Assembly: GCA_023387235.1 (NCBI GenBank)
Contig: JAEWIJ010000110.1
Location: forward strand, 1 to 14,489
Length of the DNA: 14,489 bases
Direction of reading: 5' to 3'
Source of the DNA: Pseudomonadota bacterium
Lineage (GTDB): Bacteria > Pseudomonadota > Alphaproteobacteria > Rhizobiales > Hyphomicrobiaceae
A model generated the notes under the pieces. It made no database searches. It worked only from the letters and a program-made list of their open reading frames with translations, and was not told the DNA's origin. Both the position numbers and the translations under genes were made by a program. Numbering within the stretch: position 1 is the first letter of the stretch; every line of letters begins with the position of its first letter. This document shows positions 1-5,807 of this stretch, in pieces.

Positions 1-284
1 GGGCCGTGGTGCCGCCGATCGGTTCGGGCTCGGACTATGCGCGCGATGTCGAGCGCGCGCGCCGCTTCCGCCCGCTGGTGGACGAAGGCCACGCCGCGAA
101 TCTGACCGAGCTTGCCATTCGCTATGCATTGGCGCAGCCTTCGCTTTCGACCACGCAGGTCGGTGTTGCCACCTTCGAGCAGGTGGCGGGTGCCATCGCG
201 GCCATCGAGAAGGGGCCGCTCCCGCCGGCCGCCATGGCGCGCGTGCGTGAGATACAGCAGACGTTCGTCGGTGAACCGCGCTAA
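1..284 (+). CDS. Aldo/keto reductase, C-terminal part (5' end outside window)
   Basis: The reading frame is open from the window edge to a TAA at 282-284, so this is the tail of a longer gene. The roughly 93 residues match the end of NADP-dependent aldo/keto reductases that act on aldehydes and ketones in the cytoplasm. The recognisable part is a helix with the pattern LTELAIRYALAQP, a short strand TTQVGVAT, then a helix that precedes a GPLP turn, as in the last barrel repeat and C-terminal helix of the family. The catalytic Asp-Tyr-Lys-His residues would lie upstream, so substrate and cofactor preference cannot be read. A GTG at position 6 gives a shorter open frame, but it would start in the middle of the conserved barrel and is not a real start. 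The family call is fairly secure; the subfamily is unknown. Confidence 0.75.
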   Translation, partial: AVVPPIGSGSDYARDVERARRFRPLVDEGHAANLTELAIRYALAQPSLSTTQVGVATFEQVAGAIAAIEKGPLPPAAMARVREIQQTFVGEPR

Positions 285-343
285 AAAAGTATCGGGCGGC
301 GGCATACGTTAACGTCAGCGCAAGCTCCCGCCCCTCATCTCGA

Positions 344-370
344 CCTTCTCCCCGTAAGCACGGGAGAAGG
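344..370. repeat. REP-like palindrome upstream of the BolA gene
   Basis: Arms CCTTCTCCCCGT (344-355) and ACGGGAGAAGG (360-370) pair over 11 bp with a single bulged C and an AAGC loop. There is no T-run after it, so it is a poor intrinsic terminator. Palindromes of the CCTTCTCCC/GGGAGAAGG type are, from memory, common dispersed intergenic repeats in alphaproteobacteria. It lies between the reductase stop and the BolA ribosome binding site and could form in the BolA leader mRNA. Confidence 0.5.
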
Positions 371-394
371 AGAAACTAACAAGGAGCCCGACCA

Positions 395-631
395 ATGCCG
401 ATGGATGCCGGTGAGATCGAGAAACTCATCAAGGACCGCTTTCCCGGTGCCGAGGTGACGATCAAGGATCTGGCGGGAGACGGCGATCACTACGCGGCGC
501 ATGTCGTGGCGCCGCAGTTCAAGGGCAAGACGCGCGTGCAGCAGCACAAGATGGTCTACGACGCGCTCGAAGGGCGCATGGGCGGCGTTCTTCACGCGCT
601 CGCACTGACGACGGCACCGCCGAAGGACTGA
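395..631 (+). CDS. bolA: BolA/IbaG-family protein
   Basis: This 78-residue protein has the BolA fold pattern: an N-terminal helix (EIEKLIKDRFPGA, 7-19), a GDHY loop at 30-33 and the signature helix RVQQHKMVYDAL (47-58) with the invariant His51. BolA-family proteins bind [2Fe-2S] clusters together with monothiol CGFS glutaredoxins and take part in iron-sulfur and iron homeostasis. The loop His32 and His51 are the expected cluster ligands in the heterodimer. The start is well supported by AAGGAG at 381-386, eight bases before the ATG. The natural partner, a CGFS glutaredoxin, lies at 1970, but two other genes come between. The length is typical of the short IbaG/BolA-H type. Cytoplasmic. Confidence 0.93.
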   Translation: MPMDAGEIEKLIKDRFPGAEVTIKDLAGDGDHYAAHVVAPQFKGKTRVQQHKMVYDALEGRMGGVLHALALTTAPPKD

Positions 632-672
632 GTTCGCGCGGCGTGCCGATGACCGAAGAAAAAGCAGGAACC

Positions 673-1506
673 ATGCACAACCTTATTCTCAATGCGCAGA
701 CACTCGGGCCCAACACATCCTTCGATGCGCGCGTCAAAGCGGCGAGCCGCGCCGGTTACCGTGGTCTCAGCATCCGGCCGTCGGAATACAACGGCGCCCT
801 CAAGCAGGGCCTCGACGATGCGGCGATCCTGAAGCTGCTAGCGGATCACAATGTCGAGGTGACGGAGATCGGCCTCGCGACGGGGTGGCTGCCGGGTGTC
901 GGCGGTCAGCCAGGTGTGGATGCCGACGAGACGACGCTTTGGCACATGGCCGACCTCTTCAAGCCGCGCCAGCTCAACTGCGCCATGTGGGAGGCGCAAG
1001 CGATCCCCGACATGATCCGCGGCTTCGGCGTGCTCTGCGATCGCGCGGCCGAGAAGGGCCTGCTCGTCGCGATGGAGTTCATTCCGCACAGCGGCATTCG
1101 CGACATGCTCGTCGGCTGGGAGATCGTGAACGGCGCGGCGCGCCCGAACGGCGGGCTCATCTTCGATACGTGGCACTTCCAGCGCGGCGACACACCTCAT
1201 GACGCCATTGCGACCGTGCCGCCCGAGAAATGGTACACGCTTCAGCTTTCGGACGCGGCCGCGACGCCATGGCCGGAAGTGGCGAAGGAATCCCGCAACG
1301 GGCGTCTGCTGCCGGGAGAAGGCGTCATCGACTTCGCCAGCATGGTCAGCCGCGTCCTGGACGGCGGCGCCAACCCGACGATCAGTGTCGAGGTGATCAG
1401 CGAAGTGCTCCATCGCATGGAGCCTGATGGCGCTGCGCGCACGGCCATCGAGCCCTGCGTCGTACTTCTCGACCGGCTCGGTGTCGAGGCGCCTTGGTGG
1501 AAATGA
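673..1506 (+). CDS. Sugar phosphate isomerase/epimerase-like TIM-barrel protein
   Basis: The protein resembles the xylose isomerase-like TIM-barrel family (AP endonuclease 2 superfamily) that includes sugar phosphate isomerases, epimerases and hydroxypyruvate isomerase. From this start, likely divalent-metal ligands are Glu135 in the MEFIP strand, Asp165 in the FDTWH strand with nearby His168, and Glu240 in SVEVIS; each falls at the end of a predicted beta strand. The first strand LILNAQTL begins right after this Met, which favours 673. An upstream in-frame ATG at 649 and GTG at 643 are alternatives adding 8 or 10 residues. No start has a strong ribosome binding site; AGGA at 666-669 is close to the ATG. 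The gene follows BolA by about 40 bases and may be co-transcribed. The true substrate cannot be deduced. Confidence 0.85.
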   Translation: MHNLILNAQTLGPNTSFDARVKAASRAGYRGLSIRPSEYNGALKQGLDDAAILKLLADHNVEVTEIGLATGWLPGVGGQPGVDADETTLWHMADLFKPRQLNCAMWEAQAIPDMIRGFGVLCDRAAEKGLLVAMEFIPHSGIRDMLVGWEIVNGAARPNGGLIFDTWHFQRGDTPHDAIATVPPEKWYTLQLSDAAATPWPEVAKESRNGRLLPGEGVIDFASMVSRVLDGGANPTISVEVISEVLHRMEPDGAARTAIEPCVVLLDRLGVEAPWWK

Positions 1507-1545
1507 TGCCAGGGCGCAGCGGCCCGATAGAGCAGCCTCTCAGCG

Positions 1546-1782
1546 TTATCGCTTGATGCTGTCGTTCTGGGCGTGTCCCTTGCCTTTGCGCGCCTGCTCG
1601 ATCTCTTCCCGGCTGATGGTGGGCGGCTTCCGGTCGGTTGGACGTCCGAGGGGCTCCGTGCTGGTCGGCTCGCCCGCCGCAGTCGGATCGCTGGCCGGAA
1701 ATGTCTCCTGGATGGCCTCGTCGACGCGTTCATCCTCCTCCAGTTTCTTCTTGCGCTCGTTCTTGATCTTCCCGGCCTGCAT
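1546..1782 (-). CDS. Small charged conserved hypothetical protein (FPASDP motif)
   Basis: This 78-residue protein starts with a Lys/Glu-rich segment (residues 5-18) followed by VDEAIQETFPASDP (20-33), a motif I recall in many short uncharacterised alphaproteobacterial proteins. The rest is Pro/Thr-rich and ends in a charged helix (ISREEIEQARKGKG, 56-69). There is no signal peptide or membrane segment, and the protein looks largely disordered. The start is chosen by a GGAGG site on the minus strand (1788-1792), five bases from the ATG; a much longer in-frame extension toward 2049 would run over the grxD start and has no such support. It is convergent with the TIM-barrel gene and divergent from grxD. 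The function is unknown; related short proteins are often linked to stress, but nothing here proves that. Confidence 0.72.
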   Translation of the reverse strand: MQAGKIKNERKKKLEEDERVDEAIQETFPASDPTAAGEPTSTEPLGRPTDRKPPTISREEIEQARKGKGHAQNDSIKR

Positions 1783-1787
1783 GGCTG

Positions 1788-1792
1788 CCTCC
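1788..1792 (-). promoter_or_regulatory. Ribosome binding site (GGAGG) fixing the start of the small FPASDP protein
   Basis: On the minus strand a perfect GGAGG lies five bases upstream of the ATG at 1782. It decides between this start and a 167-residue extension that would overlap grxD on the other strand. Confidence 0.75.
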
Positions 1793-1880
1793 GCATGTTC
1801 GTGGACCCATGAGATAACGGGCCGGATGCACCCGCAGTTCCCCTTTTGGTGGTTCACGGACGACACGCGCGGGCGCCGCA

Positions 1881-1914
1881 TTGACTTGCCGGCCTGCGGG
1901 GCCATCTCTATGCT
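1881..1914 (+). promoter_or_regulatory. Possible grxD promoter
   Basis: TTGACT at 1881-1886 is a good -35 box. A -10 candidate at normal distance is weak (ATCTCT at 1904-1909), and the better TATGCT (1909-1914) is 22 bases away. It sits in the right place for a promoter of grxD, which is divergent from the preceding minus-strand gene and so needs its own start, but the call is tentative. Confidence 0.25.
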
Positions 1915-1969
1915 GTCGGCCGAATTGCGCCGGAGGTCCGGCGCCGCAGCCCGATTTTGAGGATGAGCC

Positions 1970-2311
1970 ATGAGCGAGCAGGCAGTCCACGACTGGATCC
2001 GCAAGCAGATCTCTAGCAACGATGTGGTGCTTTTCATGAAGGGCACCAAGAACTTCCCGCAGTGCGGCTTCTCCGGACAGGTCGCCCAGATCCTACAGTA
2101 CCTCGGCGTCGAGTATCAGGATGTCAACGTGCTCGACGACATGGGCATCCGCGAGGGAATCAAGTCCTTCAGCGAGTGGCCGACGATCCCTCAGCTCTAC
2201 GTGAAGGGCGAGTTCGTCGGCGGCTGCGACATCATTCGCGAGATGTTCCAGGCCGGCGAGCTGCAGGAGATGCTGGCGGAGAAGGGCGTCACGCACACGG
2301 CGGTCGCCTGA
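1970..2311 (+). CDS. grxD: Monothiol CGFS glutaredoxin (Grx4/GrxD type)
   Basis: This 113-residue single-domain protein is a full-length class II monothiol glutaredoxin. It has Lys24 and the active-site CGFS at 32-35, followed by the glutathione-binding WPTIPQLY (70-77) and GGCD (84-87). Such proteins assemble as homodimers or with BolA proteins around a glutathione-ligated [2Fe-2S] cluster and deliver clusters to apo-targets in the cytoplasm. TGAGGA at 1958-1963 is six bases upstream of the ATG, so the start is well supported. The BolA partner lies 1.3 kb upstream on the same strand, with a TIM-barrel gene and an opposite-strand gene between, so the two are not one simple operon here. A strong terminator follows at 2354. 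The identification is secure. Confidence 0.97.
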   Translation: MSEQAVHDWIRKQISSNDVVLFMKGTKNFPQCGFSGQVAQILQYLGVEYQDVNVLDDMGIREGIKSFSEWPTIPQLYVKGEFVGGCDIIREMFQAGELQEMLAEKGVTHTAVA

Positions 2312-2353
2312 ACGCGCGCCGCGCCTCCCGACGGCATTCGATCGTGATTTTGC

Positions 2354-2392
2354 CGCCGCCCGCTGACAAGGTCCGCGGGCGGCGCTTTGCTT
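2354..2392 (+). terminator. Rho-independent terminator after grxD
   Basis: A 10-bp perfect GC-rich stem (2354-2363 with 2375-2384; arms CGCCGCCCGC type) with an 11-base loop is followed by CTTTGCTTT. It sits about 40 bases after the grxD stop and before the PqiA-like gene. Confidence 0.8.
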
Positions 2393-2438
2393 TATCCGAC
2401 ATGTGGGCAGACGGGCGCGGCAGGAGGCGTTGCGCGGC

Positions 2439-3563
2439 ATGACCACGACGCTCGAACCCATCACCCAGCCAACCGTGCCGAGCACGCGGCCGCGGCTCGC
2501 GCTCGGTGGGCGGCGGTTCCTGCTGAGCCTCGCGATCATCGGCGCCAGCATCTCGCTCGCGCTCGGCATCAGCCTGCCGTCGATCAAGCTCACGAAGTTC
2601 TATTTCTTCTCGACCGAGTTCTCGCTGATCTCGACCGTGTGGACGCTGATCCAGCGCAATCAGATCTTCCTCGGCGTGATCGTGCTGCTGTTCTCGATCG
2701 TGCTGCCGGTCTTCAAGATCCTCTATCTCGTCATGCTGACGACCATGCCGCTCGATGCGCTGCAGCGGCAGTACCGGCGCCTGCGTGCGCTGGAATGGCT
2801 CGGCAAATGGTCCATGCACGATGTGCTCGTGCTGGCGCTGATGATCTTCTTTCTCAAGAGCCAGGGCATCTACGACGCGCGCAGCCTTTCGGGCGTCTAC
2901 TTCTTCACGGCGGCCGTCGTGTTCATGATCCTCGCCTATGCATGGCTCAGCGTGTTCGCGCTGGCGCCGATCCGGGCCGAGCATCTGAGGGCCGAGCGCG
3001 CCCGCCCGTCGGTCGGTCGCGAACGCTCGGCGCTCCGGAACTTCCTCCTCGCGCTCTTCATCCTGACGGCGGCGATCTGCTTCGCGCTCGGCGTGATCCT
3101 GCCCTCGATCCGCTTCACGACCATCTACGTGTGGACGAACGAGCATTCCATCGCGAGCATCATCTACGCCCTCTACCGCACGCAGGAGTATTTTCTGGCC
3201 GCGGTGCTCGGCATGTTCTCGGTCGTCTTCCCGTTCCTGAAGCTGCTCTATCTCCTGACGCTCTGCCTTTCGCCCAATCTTTCGGACGCGTTCCGCCAGA
3301 AGTCGCTCTCGACCATGGAATGGCTCGGCCGCTACTCCATGACCGACGTCATGGTGCTTGCGCTCATGATCTTCTACATGAACTCCTCGGGTTACATCGA
3401 GGCGCGGGTGCTCCCGGGTGTGTACTGCTTCGCCGCCTCGGCCCTGATGACCATGTTCGCTTATGGCTGGGCGAACTCGCCGCCGCGGGCTGCCCGGCTG
3501 CCACCAAGGCCCCTGCCGCCCGCCGCCAGCATGGAAGAGCGCCGCCGCCGACGGCTTGCTTGA
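2439..3563 (+). CDS. PqiA-like inner membrane protein with two tandem PqiA domains
   Basis: The 374-residue protein is built of two similar halves, each with four hydrophobic segments (about 27-47, 76-101, 127-141, 152-175; then 201-222, 251-275, 302-316, 326-345). Matching landmarks recur in both: LPSIK (46-50) and LPSIR (221-225), KWSMHDVLVLALMIF (123-137) and RYSMTDVMVLALMIF (298-312). The aromatic-SM-x-DV motif is typical of the paraquat-inducible protein A domain. PqiA works with MCE proteins (PqiB, PqiC) in transport of lipids between the membranes in E. coli. The CxxC zinc-ribbon motifs that precede each domain in E. coli PqiA are absent, and no pqiB or pqiC is next to it. The C-terminus is a Pro/Arg-rich cytoplasmic tail. 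The chosen ATG has AGGAGG at 2422-2427, eleven bases away; an in-frame GTG at 2403 is a weaker alternative. Confidence 0.85.
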   Translation: MTTTLEPITQPTVPSTRPRLALGGRRFLLSLAIIGASISLALGISLPSIKLTKFYFFSTEFSLISTVWTLIQRNQIFLGVIVLLFSIVLPVFKILYLVMLTTMPLDALQRQYRRLRALEWLGKWSMHDVLVLALMIFFLKSQGIYDARSLSGVYFFTAAVVFMILAYAWLSVFALAPIRAEHLRAERARPSVGRERSALRNFLLALFILTAAICFALGVILPSIRFTTIYVWTNEHSIASIIYALYRTQEYFLAAVLGMFSVVFPFLKLLYLLTLCLSPNLSDAFRQKSLSTMEWLGRYSMTDVMVLALMIFYMNSSGYIEARVLPGVYCFAASALMTMFAYGWANSPPRAARLPPRPLPPAASMEERRRRRLA

Positions 3564-3626
3564 GGCACGGCCGGGCGGCTAGCCTGTAGCCAAAGCCGAA
3601 CTGCTGCGAGGAACGAAAGGGAGCCC

Positions 3627-4571
3627 ATGACCATCCATCCCGATGCCGCCAAGGTCGTCGAGCTGATCATCGCCTCCGGTCGTCCGCCTTATCCGACCAT
3701 CGGCCATGTGGCGGCGCGCGAAATCTTCGTGGCCTCGCGGGCGATCCTGCAGCCCGATCCCTCGCCGGTCGGGGAGGTGCGCGATCTCGCGGCAACGGGG
3801 CCTGCCGGGCAGATACCGCTGCGGCTCTATCGCGGGCAGGGGACCGATGCGACCAAGCCGCAGCCGACGCTCGTCTACTATCATGGTGGGGGCTGGGTGC
3901 TCGGCAACCTCGACAGCCACGACGGCGTGTGCCGCGACATCGCCAACGCCGCCGACTGCACGGTCATCTCCGTCGACTATCGCCTCGCACCCGAAGCCAA
4001 GTTCCCGGCTGCCGCCGATGATGCAATCGCGGCCGCGCAGTGGATCCACGACAATGCCGCGGATCTGGGCGTCGACCGCACGCGCCTCGCGGTCGGCGGC
4101 GACAGTGCAGGCGGCAACCTGGGCGCCGTCGTAGCACTCCATGCGCGCGACAACAGCGGACCGCAGCTCAAGCTTCAGGTGCTGATCTATCCTTCGGCAG
4201 ATATGTCGAGCGTCTATCCTTCCTACGAGGAGTTCGCCGAGCAGCTTCCGCTGACGCGCACGACCATGGACTGGTTCGTCGATCTCTATCTCACCAGCCG
4301 CGAGAAGGATGCCAAGGACTGGCGTGCCTCGCCCCTGCACGCGAAGAGCCTCGCCGGCCTGCCGCCGGCCTTCATCATCACGGCCGCCATGGACCCGCTG
4401 CGCGACGAGGGCGAGGAACTCGCGCGGGCGCTCATGAAGGCGGGCGTGCCCGTCGAGGTGAAGCGCTTCGACGGTCAGATCCACGGCTTTCTCACCATGG
4501 GCCGCATCATCAAGGATGCGCAGACGGCCGTCGCCGACATCGCGACCGAGCTGCGCAAGGCCTTCGCGTAG
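3627..4571 (+). CDS. Alpha/beta hydrolase, HSL-type esterase
   Basis: This 314-residue protein is a full-length member of the hormone-sensitive-lipase-like esterase group (family IV). The oxyanion-hole motif HGGGW is at 86-90, the nucleophile elbow GDSAGG at 158-163 with Ser160, the acid Asp256 in DPLRDEG and the base His286 in IHGF. The N-terminal helices (about 1-50) would form the cap that shapes the acyl pocket. Such enzymes hydrolyse short-chain acyl esters in the cytoplasm; the natural substrate is not visible. The site AAGGGAG at 3617-3623 precedes the ATG closely. The gene is convergent with ndk, and the shared terminator region between them is interrupted by palindromic elements. Confidence 0.93.
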   Translation: MTIHPDAAKVVELIIASGRPPYPTIGHVAAREIFVASRAILQPDPSPVGEVRDLAATGPAGQIPLRLYRGQGTDATKPQPTLVYYHGGGWVLGNLDSHDGVCRDIANAADCTVISVDYRLAPEAKFPAAADDAIAAAQWIHDNAADLGVDRTRLAVGGDSAGGNLGAVVALHARDNSGPQLKLQVLIYPSADMSSVYPSYEEFAEQLPLTRTTMDWFVDLYLTSREKDAKDWRASPLHAKSLAGLPPAFIITAAMDPLRDEGEELARALMKAGVPVEVKRFDGQIHGFLTMGRIIKDAQTAVADIATELRKAFA

Positions 4572-4605
4572 CACGCCAAGGGCTGTGGGAATGAAAAAGG
4601 CCCGC

Positions 4606-4683
4606 CTAGTGTCCCGATTCCGAAGTTCGCCAAACCTCGATACTGGCGTCCCGAGCGAACTTCGGAATCAAAAGGGACACTAG
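4606..4683. mobile_element. MITE-like palindromic element, copy 1 (CTAG-bounded)
   Basis: The 78-bp unit begins CTAGTGTCCC (4606-4615) and ends GGGACACTAG (4674-4683). The next 15 bases inward (4616-4630) pair perfectly with 4655-4669. A 4-base A bulge (4670-4673) separates the two stem parts on the right arm, and the loop is 24 bases. It has no room for a gene. The CTAG ends, TA at each edge and near-perfect palindromy suggest a short non-autonomous element of the kind mobilised by IS630/Tc1-type transposases, which duplicate TA. Confidence 0.6.
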
Positions 4684-4696
4684 AATCATAAACTTG

Positions 4697-4772
4697 CTAG
4701 TGTGATTCAGATCGAGAAATTCGCTCGGTGCCATGCCGCGAGAGCTAGCGAATTTCTCGATCATCACACTAG
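4697..4772. mobile_element. MITE-like palindromic element, copy 2 (CTAG-bounded)
   Basis: The 76-bp unit begins CTAGTGTGAT (4697-4706) and ends ATCACACTAG (4763-4772). Inside, 4710-4725 pairs perfectly with 4747-4762 over 16 bp, leaving a 3-base bulge (4707-4709) on the left arm and a 21-base loop. It shares with copy 1 the CTAGTGT edge and a GAA(G/A)TTCGC segment at the same place in the arm, so the two look like diverged members of one family. A 13-base AT-rich spacer (4684-4696) separates them. Confidence 0.6.
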
Positions 4773-4789
4773 AGCGGGCCTTTTGTCGT

Positions 4790-5212
4790 TCAGCCGACGA
4801 TCTCGTCGGGCTTGAAGTTGAGCGCGATCTCGCGTTGCGCCGCGGCGGGGCTGTCCGAGCCGTGGCTCGAGTTCTCGCCCTTCGAGCGTGCGAACAGCTT
4901 GCGGATCGTGCCCTCGGCGGCTTCGGCCGGATCGGTCGCGCCCATGACCTCGCGGTACTTGGCGATCGCGTTCTCGCCTTCGAGCACCTGCACGACGATC
5001 GGCCCCGAGGTCATGAACGTGCAAAGCTCGCCGTAGAACGGGCGCGCGGCGTGCTCCTCGTAGAACTTCTCTGCCTGCGCCTTCGTCCAGCGCACGCGCT
5101 TCTGGCCGACGATGCGCAGACCCGCCTTCTCGATCACGGCATTGATCGCGCCGGTGAGGTTGCGCGCCGTGGCATCCGGCTTGATGATGGAAAACGTACG
5201 CTCGATCGCCAT
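4790..5212 (-). CDS. ndk: Nucleoside diphosphate kinase
   Basis: The 140-residue protein is a canonical nucleoside diphosphate kinase, transferring the gamma phosphate of ATP to NDPs through a phosphohistidine. It shows the start ERTFSIIKPDA (4-14), Lys11, the FY..H..RPFY region (50-60) and the active-site motif NSSHGSD (114-120) with His117. The family length is 140-150, and the start MAIERTF is standard. A GGGAG site on the minus strand (5220-5224) is seven bases upstream of it. A longer frame reaching 5287 would add 25 residues without homology. The gene is convergent with the esterase and ends six bases past the reconstructed terminator arm. Cytoplasmic; maintains nucleotide pools. Confidence 0.98.
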   Translation of the reverse strand: MAIERTFSIIKPDATARNLTGAINAVIEKAGLRIVGQKRVRWTKAQAEKFYEEHAARPFYGELCTFMTSGPIVVQVLEGENAIAKYREVMGATDPAEAAEGTIRKLFARSKGENSSHGSDSPAAAQREIALNFKPDEIVG

Positions 5213-5219
5213 GCGGCGG

Positions 5220-5224
5220 CTCCC
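5220..5224 (-). promoter_or_regulatory. Ribosome binding site of ndk
   Basis: GGGAG on the minus strand, seven bases before the ATG at 5212, supports the standard MAIERTF start over the longer upstream extension. Confidence 0.65.
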
Positions 5225-5323
5225 AGGATCCGGTGTTGCAGGAAGAGGTCTGGCGCGGGTTATAGCGGCGCTGCACAACGCCCACAAGACGGCCTGGCGG
5301 GGCCGGCAAGGACCGGGCGCGGA

Positions 5324-5614
5324 TCAGTTGAGGCCGCTATCCGAGCCGTCGAGAAATTCCGAGAAGAGCTCCCGGCTGAGAGGCACGATATCCATGATAT
5401 CGCACGGGCCGTTCGTCGCCGGCGTGCCGTCGATCAGCAGGTAGTTGTAGCTGTGGCGGCTTACGGCGACCCAGAGCCCGATCTCGTCAGAACCGTGGAA
5501 GACGGCGACACCACCTTCCTCGCCCTTCACGAAGCTGAGTTCGGGTGCATTGTGGCGATACTCCCCGCGGAGCACGCGCAACAACTGTTCGTCCCACGGA
5601 CTCCAATGGCGCAT
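5324..5614 (-). CDS. Hypothetical protein, 96 aa
   Basis: I do not recognise this protein. It is a compact, soluble, mildly acidic sequence with Trp residues near the N-terminus (4, 7), alternating hydrophobic stretches (GGVAVFHGSDEIGLWVAVS, about 34-52; YNYLLIDG) that look like beta strands, and an acidic C-terminal helix (LSRELFSEFLDG). No signal peptide, membrane segment or metal-binding Cys pattern is visible. It is on the same strand as ndk and 111 bases upstream of its start, so the two may share a transcript. The ribosome binding site is weak (AGGGGCGG-like, at the far end of the useful range). It is probably real because the frame is clean and has no opposite-strand competitor of known family, but this is a modest-confidence call. 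Confidence 0.5.
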   Translation of the reverse strand: MRHWSPWDEQLLRVLRGEYRHNAPELSFVKGEEGGVAVFHGSDEIGLWVAVSRHSYNYLLIDGTPATNGPCDIMDIVPLSRELFSEFLDGSDSGLN

Positions 5615-5643
5615 GGTGGAAACCGCCCCTGATCCGGCAATAC

Positions 5644-5658
5644 TCCGCTTTTAGCGGA
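5644..5658. repeat. Short perfect palindrome upstream of the 96-aa gene
   Basis: TCCGCT-TTT-AGCGGA forms a 6-bp stem with a 3-base loop. It lies 30 bases before the minus-strand gene start and could be an operator or part of the leader. There is no stronger evidence for a function. Confidence 0.25.
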
Positions 5659-5807
5659 AGACTATCGCCCGTGCATTGGTAAACGGACGGAAACACTACC
5701 TCGATCTTCCAAGTTCATGGATCATTTCAATTAAACTGCGGAACAACGCACTCGGCCCAAATCGGGGCGGATCGAGCCGATCGTATCGAACCAGAGAGGC
5801 AGCGTCA

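Larger units (their letters stand above)
4594..4784. terminator. Bidirectional terminator split by inserted palindromes
   Basis: The outer arms AAAAGGCCCGC (4595-4605) and GCGGGCCTTTT (4774-4784) are perfect 11-bp reverse complements and end in A/T tracts on both sides, the shape of a bidirectional Rho-independent terminator for the convergent esterase and ndk genes. They are 168 bases apart. Removing the two hairpins and keeping one CTAG would leave a 5-base loop (CTAGA), a classic terminator. With the insertions the arms may still pair across the two hairpins as a multi-branch structure. Confidence 0.65.

Noticed and set aside
1427..1960. A 177-codon plus-strand frame between the isomerase-like gene and grxD
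   Set aside because: It overlaps the isomerase end in another frame and runs antisense to the small FPASDP gene, which has a perfect ribosome binding site.
2289..3146. A 285-codon minus-strand frame rich in Glu, Asp, Arg and His
   Set aside because: It is the antisense shadow of the PqiA-like membrane protein; the highly charged composition mirrors hydrophobic codons read backward.
2387..3589. A 400-codon plus-strand frame over the PqiA-like gene
   Set aside because: It is out of frame with the conserved two-domain membrane protein and has only Arg/Ala/His-rich sequence.
3579..4574. A 331-codon minus-strand frame opposite the esterase gene
   Set aside because: The plus-strand esterase has all catalytic motifs in place, so the antisense frame is a shadow.
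4606..4772. Reading the two hairpins as a CRISPR array or a structured ncRNA gene
   Set aside because: There are only two imperfectly related units with no spacer regularity. Perfect palindromy, CTAG edges and the reconstructable empty site explain them better as insertions.
4733..5632. A 299-codon plus-strand frame across ndk and the 96-aa gene
   Set aside because: It is antisense to the unmistakable NDP kinase and starts inside a palindromic element.
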